Positions 53,321 through 62,291 of a stretch of 64,000 nt of DNA are shown in pieces. This DNA is from DASYTH01 sp035762905 (GTDB lineage: Bacteria > Actinomycetota > Actinomycetes > Mycobacteriales > Pseudonocardiaceae). The notes below the pieces were generated by a model that worked only from the letters and a program-made list of their open reading frames with translations, had not been told where the DNA came from and ran no database searches. The first letter of the stretch is position 1. Every line of letters starts with the position of its first letter. The stretch covers positions 93,835-157,834 of the forward strand of contig NZ_DASUCC010000146.1 of assembly GCF_035762905.1 (NCBI RefSeq), written 5' to 3'. The position numbers were made by a program, and so were the translations under genes.

Positions 53321-54751
53321 ATGCGCCTCGGACCGACCGTGTTGAGCTCCGTCCTGACCATGACCGCCGCGCTGCTGGTGGCCACGCCGGCCGCCACCGG
53401 GCAGCCGACCTGCGCCGCGCCGGTGCCCAGCCCGACCCAGCCGGGTTACACGATCGCCGACCCGAACTGCGATTTCGGGACCAGCACGCCGTTCGTGCCG
53501 CTCACCGACCCGGCCGGGCAGGCGATCTCCGAGGTGCACACCGGGATCGCGAACGGTGCGGCGTACCGGATCGAGGTGCCGAAGCGGAACTGGAACCGCG
53601 ATCTCGTGCTGTGGGCGCACGGATTCCGCGGCAACGGTACGACCGTGTTCGTGGACAGCCCGTCGACCCGGCGGTTCTACATCGAGCGCGGCTTCGCCTG
53701 GGCGGCGTCGAGCTACCAGACCAACGGCTACGACGTCGGGCACGGAGTCACCGACTCGCACGCCCTGATCGACCTGTTCCGCACCGTGCGCGGCACCCGG
53801 GCGCGCGGCGTGTACATGACCGGCGCGTCCATGGGCGGCCACATCACGGCCGCCACGATCGAGCACTTCCGCGGCGACTTCGTCGGGGCGATGCCGTTCT
53901 GCGGCGTGCTCGGCGACAAGGAGCTGTTCGACTTCTTCCTGGACGCCAACGTGACCGCGGCGGCGCTGACCGCAACCACGATCCGGTTCCCGGCGACGGT
54001 CGAGGAGGGTCAGGCGTACGGGCCGGAGTACGCCCAGACGGTGCTCGGTGCGCTGCCGCAGCTGGGCACCGACTTCAACACGCCGGAGGTGCAACTGTCC
54101 GAGTTGGGCCGGACCTGGGCGGCCGCGGTGCAGCAGCGCAGCGGCGGGGTTCGGCCGGGCTTCGACTCGGCGATGACGTTCTGGAACTCGTTCGGTTTCG
54201 GCCAGCTGTCGAACATTCCGTTCCTGTTCGGGCTCTACCCCGGGCTGTCCGCCGGCACGGTCGGCATCGCCGGCGGCAACGTCACCGACAACCGGCACAC
54301 CTTCTACCAGCTCGACGCGAACCCGCTGCCGTCCCGCGCGGAGTTGCGGCTCAACGCGTCCGCGCTGCGGGTGGCGGCGACCGCGGCGGCGAGCCGGGAT
54401 CTGTCCGGAATCCCGCGCGTGGCCGGCGATCCGCGCATTCCGGTGCTGTCCCTGCACGGCATCGGCGACCTGTTCGTGCCGTTCTCGATGGAGCAGATCT
54501 ACGCCGGGGAAACGTTGCTGCGCGGCCAGTCCCGGCTGTTCGTCTCCCGCGCCATCCGCGGCAACGCGCACTGCGGCTTCACCGCAGCCGAGCTCGAACG
54601 CGCCTTCACCGACCTGGTCGGCTGGGTCCGCACCGGACACCGACCGGGCGGCGACGACATCCTCAACCCGCGCGCGGTGGCCCGGCCCGACTTCGGCTGC
54701 CGGTTCACCGACGGCCCGCACCCGGAGTTCGTCGGCACCCCGTGTCCGTGA
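53321..54751 (+). CDS. Secreted alpha/beta hydrolase
   Basis: 476-residue exported hydrolase. Signal peptide about 1-27 (AALLVATPAATGQP). Fold markers: LVLWAHGFRGNG oxyanion strand, nucleophile Ser in YMTGASMGGHIT, Asp in HGIGDLFVPF and His in RGNAHCGF. Several Cys (CAAP, NCDF, FCGV, NAHCG, GCRF, TPCP) suggest disulfides. Esterase or amidase activity is likely, substrate unknown. A 9-bp hairpin (54765-54786) lies 14 nt after the stop. Confidence 0.87.
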   Translation: MRLGPTVLSSVLTMTAALLVATPAATGQPTCAAPVPSPTQPGYTIADPNCDFGTSTPFVPLTDPAGQAISEVHTGIANGAAYRIEVPKRNWNRDLVLWAHGFRGNGTTVFVDSPSTRRFYIERGFAWAASSYQTNGYDVGHGVTDSHALIDLFRTVRGTRARGVYMTGASMGGHITAATIEHFRGDFVGAMPFCGVLGDKELFDFFLDANVTAAALTATTIRFPATVEEGQAYGPEYAQTVLGALPQLGTDFNTPEVQLSELGRTWAAAVQQRSGGVRPGFDSAMTFWNSFGFGQLSNIPFLFGLYPGLSAGTVGIAGGNVTDNRHTFYQLDANPLPSRAELRLNASALRVAATAAASRDLSGIPRVAGDPRIPVLSLHGIGDLFVPFSMEQIYAGETLLRGQSRLFVSRAIRGNAHCGFTAAELERAFTDLVGWVRTGHRPGGDDILNPRAVARPDFGCRFTDGPHPEFVGTPCP

Positions 54752-54762
54752 CGGGCTGATTC

Positions 54763-54791
54763 TTGACGCCTCCCCCCGGAGGCGTCAGGAT
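54763..54791 (+). promoter_or_regulatory. Promoter of first Cys-rich membrane protein, overlapping a hairpin
   Basis: TTGACG (54763-54768), 17-nt spacer, CAGGAT (54786-54791). The spacer contains a perfect 9-bp hairpin GACGCCTCC/GGAGGCGTC (54765-54773 with 54778-54786) that may double as terminator of the upstream hydrolase or as an operator. The same promoter pattern precedes the paralogue at 56649. Confidence 0.55.
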
Positions 54792-54823
54792 TCCGGCCCA
54801 AGCACGACGATGGGGGTCGCCAC

Positions 54824-56113
54824 ATGCCGTCCGACGATGCCGCCGGGCCCGACGACGACCGGCCGACGACGGGCGCGGTCATTCCGGACCCGCTGTACCC
54901 ACCGGCACCGGAGGAGCCCCGGCCCACTCGGGCCGCAACGCGGAAGGTGTGGCTGAGGGTGGCAGCCGCGACCGGGGTCGTCGTGCTGCTCGCGACGGGG
55001 TATTCGGTGGTGCGCCAACTGAAGGACGATGCCGCGTACCGGGATGGCCACGAAGCCTACCAGCGGGCGGACTGTGTGGCCGCGATCGACGAGTTCGACT
55101 CGGTGATCAACGCCTACCGGATCGTGACCGTCGGCGACACGGTGGAACGGGCCGAGCGGGAACGCGCGGAATGCAAGGCCTTCGAGGTGGCGGCGGTCTG
55201 GCAGCGGGCCGGCAACAAGCCTCGCGCGCTGGCGTCCTACGTCCAGTTCGTGCACGGCCGGCCGGCCGGCCCGCTGACCGACGCCGCCCGGGCCCGGGTC
55301 ACCGATCTGCTCGAGGAGCCCGACCTTGCCGAGGTGGCCACCGAACCAAGCTGTCGCGTGCTCGACCTGTTGCGGAAGAACGCGATGGTCGGGCCGGAGA
55401 CCGGGCCCGGGATCCACTCCGCGTGCGGCACCGCCTTGACCGAGGCGCACGATCTGGATCAGGCGCTGGACGCCTATGCCGGTCTGTTCGCCGACTACCC
55501 CACCCACCGGATCGCCGCCGAGGCCGAGGGACTGATCGTCCGGGATGCCCGGTGGTGCGGGCACTTGGCGATGACCACGATCCGCCAGGACCCGGTGCTG
55601 GCCGCGCGGGGTGAGCTGTACCCGACCCTGCTCGCCAACTGCGCCACGGCCCCGGCTGTGTGGGCCGAGGACGCCGAGAACGCCGCGGAGGAGTTCCTGC
55701 AGAAGTACCCCGGCCACCCGCGCACCGGCGAGGTCACCGTGGCGCTCGCCCGTTCAATGACCAAGCTCGCGCTGGAGAACGGCGACAAGGTGGACTGGCA
55801 GCCCTACCCCGACGGTTCGGCCGGCCCGAACGAAGCCGTCATCTTCGCGCACAACGAAGGCGTGGTTCCGTATCGGATCGCACTCAGCGGTCCGGACGGC
55901 CGGGTGGTGACCGTCGACGCCTGTGCGACCTGCCGCCCTCTCCCGCGGGCCGAGGGCGAATCCTGCGGCGACCACGCCAACCTGAAGCGGATCGTCGTCA
56001 CGCCCGGGGAGTACGACGTCGTGCTGGCCCACGGTGTGCCTCGGTATGCCATCACTCGCTGGATACTGCGGCCCGGCCGGAGCTACTTCTTCTGCCTCAC
56101 CCCGTTCCGGTAG
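54824..56113 (+). CDS. Cys-rich single-pass membrane protein, paralogue A
   Basis: 429 residues, family not recognised. Cytoplasmic Asp/Pro-rich start (about 1-40), one helix (about 46-63, VAAATGVVVLLATGYSVV), then an extracellular domain with TPR-like helices (AAYRDGHEAYQRADCVAAIDEF) and conserved cysteines, including DACATC. It shares DSVINAYRIVTVGDTV, GPGIHSACGTALTEAHDL, LLANCATA and KRIVVTPGEYDV with the protein at 56649. GGGGGTC precedes the ATG. Its stop touches the DUF2000 stop. Confidence 0.85.
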   Translation: MPSDDAAGPDDDRPTTGAVIPDPLYPPAPEEPRPTRAATRKVWLRVAAATGVVVLLATGYSVVRQLKDDAAYRDGHEAYQRADCVAAIDEFDSVINAYRIVTVGDTVERAERERAECKAFEVAAVWQRAGNKPRALASYVQFVHGRPAGPLTDAARARVTDLLEEPDLAEVATEPSCRVLDLLRKNAMVGPETGPGIHSACGTALTEAHDLDQALDAYAGLFADYPTHRIAAEAEGLIVRDARWCGHLAMTTIRQDPVLAARGELYPTLLANCATAPAVWAEDAENAAEEFLQKYPGHPRTGEVTVALARSMTKLALENGDKVDWQPYPDGSAGPNEAVIFAHNEGVVPYRIALSGPDGRVVTVDACATCRPLPRAEGESCGDHANLKRIVVTPGEYDVVLAHGVPRYAITRWILRPGRSYFFCLTPFR

Positions 56114-56524
56114 TCAGGAATGTAGCGCCAGTCCCTTGCAGACCTTGTCGACGGCGTTGCGCGGGCCGTAGAGGGCGACGCCGACCAGATTCAGGGCGTC
56201 CGCACCGACGGCCCGGACGGCGGCGCGGTTGTCGTCGTCGTTGTCGGTGCCCAGGATCTCCTCGGTGAAGACGGCGGTCGGCAGGTCGCGGGCGACCGCG
56301 CGCTGACGGACGCGGCGGAGGTCGACACCATCGGCGACGTAGACCACGACCGGTTGGCGGAACATCGCCAGGTACCGGTTTGCGGAGCCGTCCTCGTACG
56401 GCTTGCCGAGCACCTCCGGGACGCCGCCGGCCACCGCGCCGGCCAGGAACGCGGTGATGTTCAGCTTGCGCCACGTCTCGAGATCACCCCGGATCGCAAC
56501 CACGATCTTCGTCGGAAACCGCAT
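56114..56524 (-). CDS. DUF2000 family protein
   Basis: 136-residue DUF2000 (peptidyl-tRNA-hydrolase-like fold) protein: PTKIVVAIRGDLETWRKLNI, then TAFLAGAVAGG, YLAMFRQPVVVYVAD and TEEILGTDNDDDNRAAV. Function unknown. The ATG at 56524 matches the family start; a GTG nine codons upstream (56551) is possible. It lies between the two paralogous membrane proteins on the opposite strand. Confidence 0.85.
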   Translation of the reverse strand: MRFPTKIVVAIRGDLETWRKLNITAFLAGAVAGGVPEVLGKPYEDGSANRYLAMFRQPVVVYVADGVDLRRVRQRAVARDLPTAVFTEEILGTDNDDDNRAAVRAVGADALNLVGVALYGPRNAVDKVCKGLALHS

Positions 56525-56582
56525 GGGCTGATCGTGCTGATCCGGTGGCACGCAGTCTTGAACGCAGGTGCGCAGGACCCTG

Positions 56583-56612
56583 TTGACGCGCTCCCCCCGG
56601 ACCCGTCACGAT
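56583..56612 (+). promoter_or_regulatory. Promoter of second Cys-rich membrane protein
   Basis: TTGACG (56583-56588), 18-nt spacer, CACGAT (56607-56612). Parallels the promoter at 54763 in sequence (TCCCCCCGGA in both spacers) and in distance to the start codon. Confidence 0.55.
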
Positions 56613-56648
56613 GCCGCTCCGAGCACAACGATGGGGGGTCTCCACCAC

Positions 56649-58610
56649 ATGGCATCCGACGACGCCACCCTGCCCGACGACGCCCAGGACCGGCCGGGCG
56701 CGGAGGCCACCGCACCGGCCGACCGGGCCGCCACCGAGCCGGGCACCAGGACACCGCCCGTGGCCGCGGAACCACCCAGCGACACCGAATCCGCCGCCGA
56801 GCCGGCCCGCACCCCGGCTCCGGCCGGGCAGGCGAGCGACATCACACCGCCCGCCCCACCGACCGCGGTGCCGACCGACGACCCCCTGGCCGAACCACCC
56901 GCCGAACCGACAGCCGCGGTCACCCCGCCCGCCGAACCGGCCGAGCCAGCCACCGGCAACCCACCGGCCGAGCCGCCGGCCGCCGTCACCCCGCCCGCCG
57001 GACCGACCGCGGCGTCGACCGACGACCCCCTGGCCGAACCACCCGCCGAACACGCGGCCGTGGTCACCCCACCGGCCGACCCAGCCACCGGCAACCCACC
57101 GGCCGAGCCGCCGGCCGCCGTCACCCCGCCCGCCCAACCGAGTGCGGTGCCGACCGACGACCCCCTGGCCGAACCGCCCGCCCAACCGACAGCCGCCGTC
57201 ACCCCAGCCGCCGCACCGGCCGACCCACCCACCGGCAACCCGCCGGCCGAACCGGCCACCGAATCCGCGACCATCCCGCCCGCCGATCAGGCGGCCTGGT
57301 CCCAGGACTGGTCGGTGGCGGTCCCTCCGGCCACCGACCCGGCCCAACCGCCCGGGGCTCCGCAGGCGACCTGGCCGGAAAGCGGATTCCCGCCGCCTCC
57401 CGAGGTGCCGCGCCGCCGGCGGTCATGGCGAAAGGTGTGGCTCTCGCTCGGCGCGGCGGCCGTCGTCGTGCTGCTGCTCGTGGTCGGGTACACCGGCGTG
57501 CGACTGCTGATGGACAACGGGGCCTACGCGGACGGGCGCGAGGCGTACGAGCGCGCGGACTGTGCGACCGCGGTGGCCGAGTACGACTCGGTGATCAACG
57601 GCTACCGGATCGTGACCATCGGCGACACGGTGCGGCTCGCCGAGTCGGAAAAGGCCGAGTGCCAGGCGTTCCGGGTGGCCGCGGACAAGCAGCAGGCCGG
57701 TGACCGGCCGGGGGCACTGGTCTCCTATGTCAAGTTCGTGCCGGACCGGCCGACGAGCCCGCTGACCGAGGCCGCCCGGACCCGGGTCACCGAGCTGCTC
57801 GAGGCGCCCGGCATCGCCACCCTGGAAAGCTGCGACGTGCTCGACCTGTTGCGGAGGAACAAGATGCTCGGGCCGGACAACGGGCCCGGGATCCACTCCG
57901 CGTGCGGCACGGCGTTCGCCGAGGCGCACGACCTCAGCCGGGCGGTGGTCGCCTATGCCCGGCTGTTCACCGACTACCCGGACAACCGGATCGCGGCGGA
58001 GACCGAGGAGCTGATCGCCAAGGACCTCCGGTGGTGCACCTCGCTCCCCCGGGTCCGCGACGACCGGGTGCTCTCCGCGCGCGGCGAGTTGCTGCCCAAC
58101 CTGCTCGCCAACTGCGCCACCGCCGCCGCGAACGTCAACGACCTGGACTCGAAGGAAGCCGCCGAGGAGTTCCTGAAGAAGTACCCCGGTCACGCCCGCA
58201 CCGCCGAGGTCACCGCGGCGTTCGCCCGGCTGCTGAACAAGATCGCCCGGGAGGACGGCCGGGAGCTGGGTGGATCGCCCCAGGCCATCGGCCGGGCCGG
58301 CCCCAACGAGGCCGTCATCCTGCTACACAACGACTCCGCCGAGCTGCTCCGGATCGCACTCGCCGGCGCGCAGGCCCGGGTGGAGACCGTCGACGCCTGC
58401 CCGACCTGCCCGCCGTCGCCCAAGGCGGAGAACAACATCTGCCGCGATCAGGCCGTGCTGAAGCGCATCGTCGTCACCGCGGGGGAGTACGACGTCGCGT
58501 TCACCCATGGCGACAACGAGTCACGGGTGCGGGATTCCTTCGCCCACTGGAACCTGCGCGGTGGCACGGAGTACTTCGTGTGCATCGGCACGATTACCGA
58601 ACAGGGGTGA
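56649..58610 (+). CDS. Cys-rich single-pass membrane protein, paralogue B, with long Pro/Ala repeat region
   Basis: 653 residues. The first about 240 are a Pro/Ala/Glu/Thr low-complexity region with recurring TDDPLAEPPA, PATGNPPAEPPAAVTPPA and similar units. A helix follows (about 265-285, KVWLSLGAAAVVVLLLVVGY), then an extracellular domain like paralogue A: RADCATAVAEYDSVINGYRI, GPGIHSACGTAFAEAHDL, LLANCATA, DACPTCPPSP. The extension lies on the cytoplasmic side and may span or interact with other proteins. The ATG at 56649 is chosen by analogy with paralogue A; an ATG at 56631 is in frame. Function unknown. Confidence 0.85.
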   Translation: MASDDATLPDDAQDRPGAEATAPADRAATEPGTRTPPVAAEPPSDTESAAEPARTPAPAGQASDITPPAPPTAVPTDDPLAEPPAEPTAAVTPPAEPAEPATGNPPAEPPAAVTPPAGPTAASTDDPLAEPPAEHAAVVTPPADPATGNPPAEPPAAVTPPAQPSAVPTDDPLAEPPAQPTAAVTPAAAPADPPTGNPPAEPATESATIPPADQAAWSQDWSVAVPPATDPAQPPGAPQATWPESGFPPPPEVPRRRRSWRKVWLSLGAAAVVVLLLVVGYTGVRLLMDNGAYADGREAYERADCATAVAEYDSVINGYRIVTIGDTVRLAESEKAECQAFRVAADKQQAGDRPGALVSYVKFVPDRPTSPLTEAARTRVTELLEAPGIATLESCDVLDLLRRNKMLGPDNGPGIHSACGTAFAEAHDLSRAVVAYARLFTDYPDNRIAAETEELIAKDLRWCTSLPRVRDDRVLSARGELLPNLLANCATAAANVNDLDSKEAAEEFLKKYPGHARTAEVTAAFARLLNKIAREDGRELGGSPQAIGRAGPNEAVILLHNDSAELLRIALAGAQARVETVDACPTCPPSPKAENNICRDQAVLKRIVVTAGEYDVAFTHGDNESRVRDSFAHWNLRGGTEYFVCIGTITEQG

Positions 58611-58611
58611 G

Positions 58612-60321
58612 TCAGCTCACCTCGACGTAGTCGAGCTCGGCGAACCCGGTACCGCCGGCGAAGAACGGCGAGCCCTTGGCCAGCCTGATCGTGTTGGCCC
58701 CGGCGCGCAGGTTCAGCGTCGTGGTCACGGTGCCGAACTGGGCCCAGCCGGCGGTCGGCGGGTAGCTGACCGTGGACCAGCCACCGCCGTTGAACGCGAT
58801 GCCGTGCGTGGCGGTGGCGCCGGTTCCGTTGGCGTACCTGATGGTCATCGGGTAGGCGCGGGCGGTGGGCACGGTGACGACGAAGTCGACGTAGCTGTCG
58901 GTGCGGAAGTCGCCCATGTTGTTGATCCCGCCGACGTACCACCCGTTCGACGCGGATCCGCCGGACCGTCGCTGGGCCCGGGACACCGAGGCGTTCTCGG
59001 CCTCGTAGCGCTGCTGGAACGCCGGCACGCCGGTGGCCGGCTCGATCACCAGGTGGTACCCGCGGCCCGCGTCCATGTTGTTGACCGGAACGGTGATCGC
59101 GCCGCCGGTCACGGTGTGCGTGGTGGTGGAGATCGCGGTCGGCGCGGTCACCGCGGTGAACCGGCCGGAGTTCGGGGTCGACTCCAGCCGGGCCCGAACC
59201 GTGCCGCCCAGCGCGCCGATCCCGGTGACCCGCACGAAGTTGGTGCCGGACTCGTTGCCGAGCACCACGTTGACGATCCGGCGGGTGCCGTCGTAGGAGG
59301 CGAACCCGTCCAGCCCGGTCTGGGTCTGCGGGGTGGCCGCCACCATGTTTCCGGCCATGTCGCCGTACCACTTGTACAGCCACCAGCTCGCGGTCGGCTG
59401 GTTGTTGTTCACCACGAGGCCGTTGACCGTGCCGTACTCGTTCCAGAACGCGCGGTTGGCCATCTCCACGCCGGCCCGCTCCAGCTTGGCCAGGTACGAG
59501 ACCTCGATGCCGGGCACGTAGACCTCGTCGGTCCAGGCGTACTCGTTGATCGAGATCGGCCGCGGGCTGATCCCCAACTCCCGTTCCAGTGCGCGGTACT
59601 CGTTGACATGTGCGGCGATCTGCGGCGCGGTGTGGTTGAGCTCATGCCAGCAGATGATGTCCGGCAACGTGTTGGTGTTCCTTGCGGTGGTGAGGAACGA
59701 CCGCATGAAGCCGACGTTCCAGCCGGCGATGCTCGGCCCGACGATCGGGGTGACCGTGTCCCGGGAGCGGACCCGCTGGAAGGTGCGCACCCAGCCGTCG
59801 TTGAACGGTCCGGCGGCCGCGGTGTTCCAGGTGAAGTCCGGCTCGTTCCACAGCTCCCAGCCCTCGACGTTGGTCACCGTCGTCGCGTTCAGCCGGGCGG
59901 TCACCTGAGCGTCCACTTTGGTCAGCCAGTCGGCCCAGCTCACCCACTGGTAGGGGAACGTGGGATAGATGTCGGGCATCCGGATGACCATGCCGGCGCC
60001 GACCCGGGTGGCCTGCGGGGCCACCAGCAGCGAGTCGCCGCCGGGCGGCTGGCCGTTCGGCCGGTGCTGGGTGCCGGGCGCCGGCTGGACCACGTTGCGC
60101 ATCCGGATCGGGTAGAGCGTGCTGTCGGCCGGCCGGTTGTTCTCGGCCAGCGCGTACAGCCCGCCGGACGCGGCGTGGGTGACCGGACGCAGCGGCGCGG
60201 CCACGTTGACGGTCAGCGTCGCGCCGGCGGCGGCCGCCGGAGTCTGCGCCGCGGCGAGCAGGGCCGCGACGGTGGCCAGGGTGGCCGCGGCCGCGACGGA
60301 TCGGGAGAACCTTCGGTACAC
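58612..60321 (-). CDS. Secreted glycoside hydrolase (clan GH-A) with C-terminal CBM35
   Basis: 569-residue exported enzyme. Signal peptide about 1-32 (AALLAAAQTPAAAAG). The (beta/alpha)8 domain has the acid/base Glu in WELWNEPDFTWN and a likely nucleophile Glu in SINEYAWTDE, as in GH39/GH-A families. The C-terminal about 130 residues start QRYEAENASVSRAQRR and end GTGFAELDYVEVS, a CBM35-type sugar-binding module. It is last in an operon with GH127 and a sugar ABC importer. The GTG at 60321 with GAGG 7 nt upstream is preferred over a TTG five codons earlier. Confidence 0.88.
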   Translation of the reverse strand: MYRRFSRSVAAAATLATVAALLAAAQTPAAAAGATLTVNVAAPLRPVTHAASGGLYALAENNRPADSTLYPIRMRNVVQPAPGTQHRPNGQPPGGDSLLVAPQATRVGAGMVIRMPDIYPTFPYQWVSWADWLTKVDAQVTARLNATTVTNVEGWELWNEPDFTWNTAAAGPFNDGWVRTFQRVRSRDTVTPIVGPSIAGWNVGFMRSFLTTARNTNTLPDIICWHELNHTAPQIAAHVNEYRALERELGISPRPISINEYAWTDEVYVPGIEVSYLAKLERAGVEMANRAFWNEYGTVNGLVVNNNQPTASWWLYKWYGDMAGNMVAATPQTQTGLDGFASYDGTRRIVNVVLGNESGTNFVRVTGIGALGGTVRARLESTPNSGRFTAVTAPTAISTTTHTVTGGAITVPVNNMDAGRGYHLVIEPATGVPAFQQRYEAENASVSRAQRRSGGSASNGWYVGGINNMGDFRTDSYVDFVVTVPTARAYPMTIRYANGTGATATHGIAFNGGGWSTVSYPPTAGWAQFGTVTTTLNLRAGANTIRLAKGSPFFAGGTGFAELDYVEVS

Positions 60322-60362
60322 GGTGCTACCTCGCAAACATCAGCAGGGTTTGATGTGGACGA

Positions 60363-62276
60363 TCAGACCGTGGGCAGCCACACCCGCATTCCGCCGGCTT
60401 CCCGGTTGCCCCACAGGAAGTACGGCACGGCGGTCAGATCGACGGACCGCGGGGTCGGGTCCGCCGGGGGTGGATAGCCGGTATACAGCGCGCCGGGGTC
60501 CGCGACCACGGCTCCCGCCGCGGCGAGGATGACCATGACGTAGGGGTGGCCGGGCTGCTCGACGGCGCGCACCGGGGCCGACGGATCCAGCCGAACGTCC
60601 TCAAGGGTGACCCCGTCCGGCAGGTCGGCCTGCTCGACGCAGTACACCAGCGGTCCGCGGGCAAGCGCGACACAGCCGCGTACGGCGTCCACATGGGAAT
60701 GCGCGGCGACCAGTCGGGGCGGCATGCGCAGGTCCAGCAGGATCCTGGTGCCGGCTCTCCAGGTGCGGGTCACCGACACGTAACCGTTCTCGGGCACGGC
60801 GTCGACCGGCTGACGGTCGATCGTGACGGTGAACTCCTCGCACCAGGAGGGAATCCGCAGGGCGAGGGTCCACGGCCGGTCCGCGTCCCTGGTCGGCACG
60901 ATCTCGACCCGGCCGGCCCACGGGTAACCGGTTCGCACCCGCAGCCCGCCGGCCGGCGCCTCGATGTCCGCCGAGCCGTACAGGTGCAGCTGTACCCCGT
61001 CGCCGTCCGCGGTGGCCAGGTAGCAGTGCAGGGTTGCCATCAGGCGGGCCAGGTTGGGCGGGCAGCACGGGCAGGAGTACCAGGGCAGCCGCCGGGACGG
61101 GGCGTCCTCGTGCTCGCCGTCGTGCCCGGTGCGCAGCTGCAACGGGTTGGAGTAGAAGAAATGCCGGCCGTCGGCGGCCACCGCGCCGGCGATCGCGTTG
61201 TGCAGCACGCGTTCCATCTCGTCGGCGTACCGGACCCGGCCGGTGGCAAGCAGCAGCCGCCAGTTCCAGTGGAAGCTGGCGATCGCGGCGCAGGACTCGG
61301 CGTAGGCGCGGTCCGGCGGCAGCTCGTACGGGTCACCGAACGCCTCGTCCCGGTGCCGGGAGCCGTGCGCGCCGGTGAGGTAGGTCTTGGTGCGAAACGC
61401 CGAGTCCCACAGCCGTTCGGCCGCGTCCAGCAGCGACTGGTCACCGGTCTCCACCGCCACGTCGACCACACCGGCCAGCAGGTACAGCTGACGCACCGCG
61501 TGCCCGGTGACCTCGGTGGACTCCCGCACCGGTTGGTGGTCCTGGTAGTACTGCGGGCCGAACCGGTCCCGGTCGAGCAGCCCGTGGCCGCGCAGGTTGA
61601 CGAACCGCTCGGCGACCCGCAGATAGGGCTCGTGCCCGGTCACCCGGTACAGCTCGACCAGTGCCGTCTCGATCTCCGGGTGCCCGTCCACGTCGTCGGT
61701 TCCGGACGGACCGAACCGCTCGACGATCAGGTCGGCGAACCGGCGCGCGACCACCAGCAGATCCGGGCAGACGCCGGACCGGGCGGCGGCGACGGCGGCC
61801 TGGATGAGATGGCCGGCGCAGTAGAGCTCGTGGCTGGACACCAGTTCCCGCCACCGCCGGTCCGGATGATCGGTCTGGTAGTAGGAGTTGAGGTAGCCGT
61901 CCGCCTCCTGCGCCTTGGCCAGCAGGGTGGCGGTGAGGTCAAGGAACCCGGCCAGGTCCGGCGTCCCGGAGCGGCCCAGCTCCCAGGCCGCGGCCTCGGC
62001 GGTCTTGTAGATGTCCGAGTCGCTGAACCAGAAACCCTGATGTTCACCGTCGCCGGCACCGGTGGCGCGCCGCATGTTGGCCATCGGCCCGCTGTCCTCG
62101 ATCCGGGCGATGCAGTGCGGCAGCGTGTTCAGTGCGTTGCGGCCCTGCCAGCCACCGAACAGCCCGACCGGGTCGAGCCGGACGGCGCCGCCCGCAAGCG
62201 GGCGCAGCGCCGCGACGGCGCCCGCGGTGGGGGCGGCCGGGCCGCCGGGGGCCGTTGTCCCGGGTTCTGGTGTCAT
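60363..62276 (-). CDS. GH127 beta-L-arabinofuranosidase-like protein
   Basis: 637-residue intracellular glycosidase (GH127, formerly DUF1680). The zinc/catalytic Cys cluster is SCPCCPPNLARLMA, with Cys as nucleophile in characterised GH127 enzymes; other landmarks are GGWQGRNALNTLPHCI, DGYLNSYYQ, ESTEVTGHAVRQLYL and SFHWNWRLLL. Likely cleaves arabinofuranose from imported plant oligosaccharides. AGGGG precedes the ATG at 62276, which is 15 nt after the permease stop. Confidence 0.93.
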   Translation of the reverse strand: MTPEPGTTAPGGPAAPTAGAVAALRPLAGGAVRLDPVGLFGGWQGRNALNTLPHCIARIEDSGPMANMRRATGAGDGEHQGFWFSDSDIYKTAEAAAWELGRSGTPDLAGFLDLTATLLAKAQEADGYLNSYYQTDHPDRRWRELVSSHELYCAGHLIQAAVAAARSGVCPDLLVVARRFADLIVERFGPSGTDDVDGHPEIETALVELYRVTGHEPYLRVAERFVNLRGHGLLDRDRFGPQYYQDHQPVRESTEVTGHAVRQLYLLAGVVDVAVETGDQSLLDAAERLWDSAFRTKTYLTGAHGSRHRDEAFGDPYELPPDRAYAESCAAIASFHWNWRLLLATGRVRYADEMERVLHNAIAGAVAADGRHFFYSNPLQLRTGHDGEHEDAPSRRLPWYSCPCCPPNLARLMATLHCYLATADGDGVQLHLYGSADIEAPAGGLRVRTGYPWAGRVEIVPTRDADRPWTLALRIPSWCEEFTVTIDRQPVDAVPENGYVSVTRTWRAGTRILLDLRMPPRLVAAHSHVDAVRGCVALARGPLVYCVEQADLPDGVTLEDVRLDPSAPVRAVEQPGHPYVMVILAAAGAVVADPGALYTGYPPPADPTPRSVDLTAVPYFLWGNREAGGMRVWLPTV

Positions 62277-62291
62277 CGTGTTCCCCTCGCT

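Noticed and set aside
56860..57260. Recurring Pro/Ala-rich units, considered as a CRISPR-like or mobile repeat
   Set aside because: They lie in frame inside a membrane protein gene, vary in spacing and length, and encode a low-complexity protein region.
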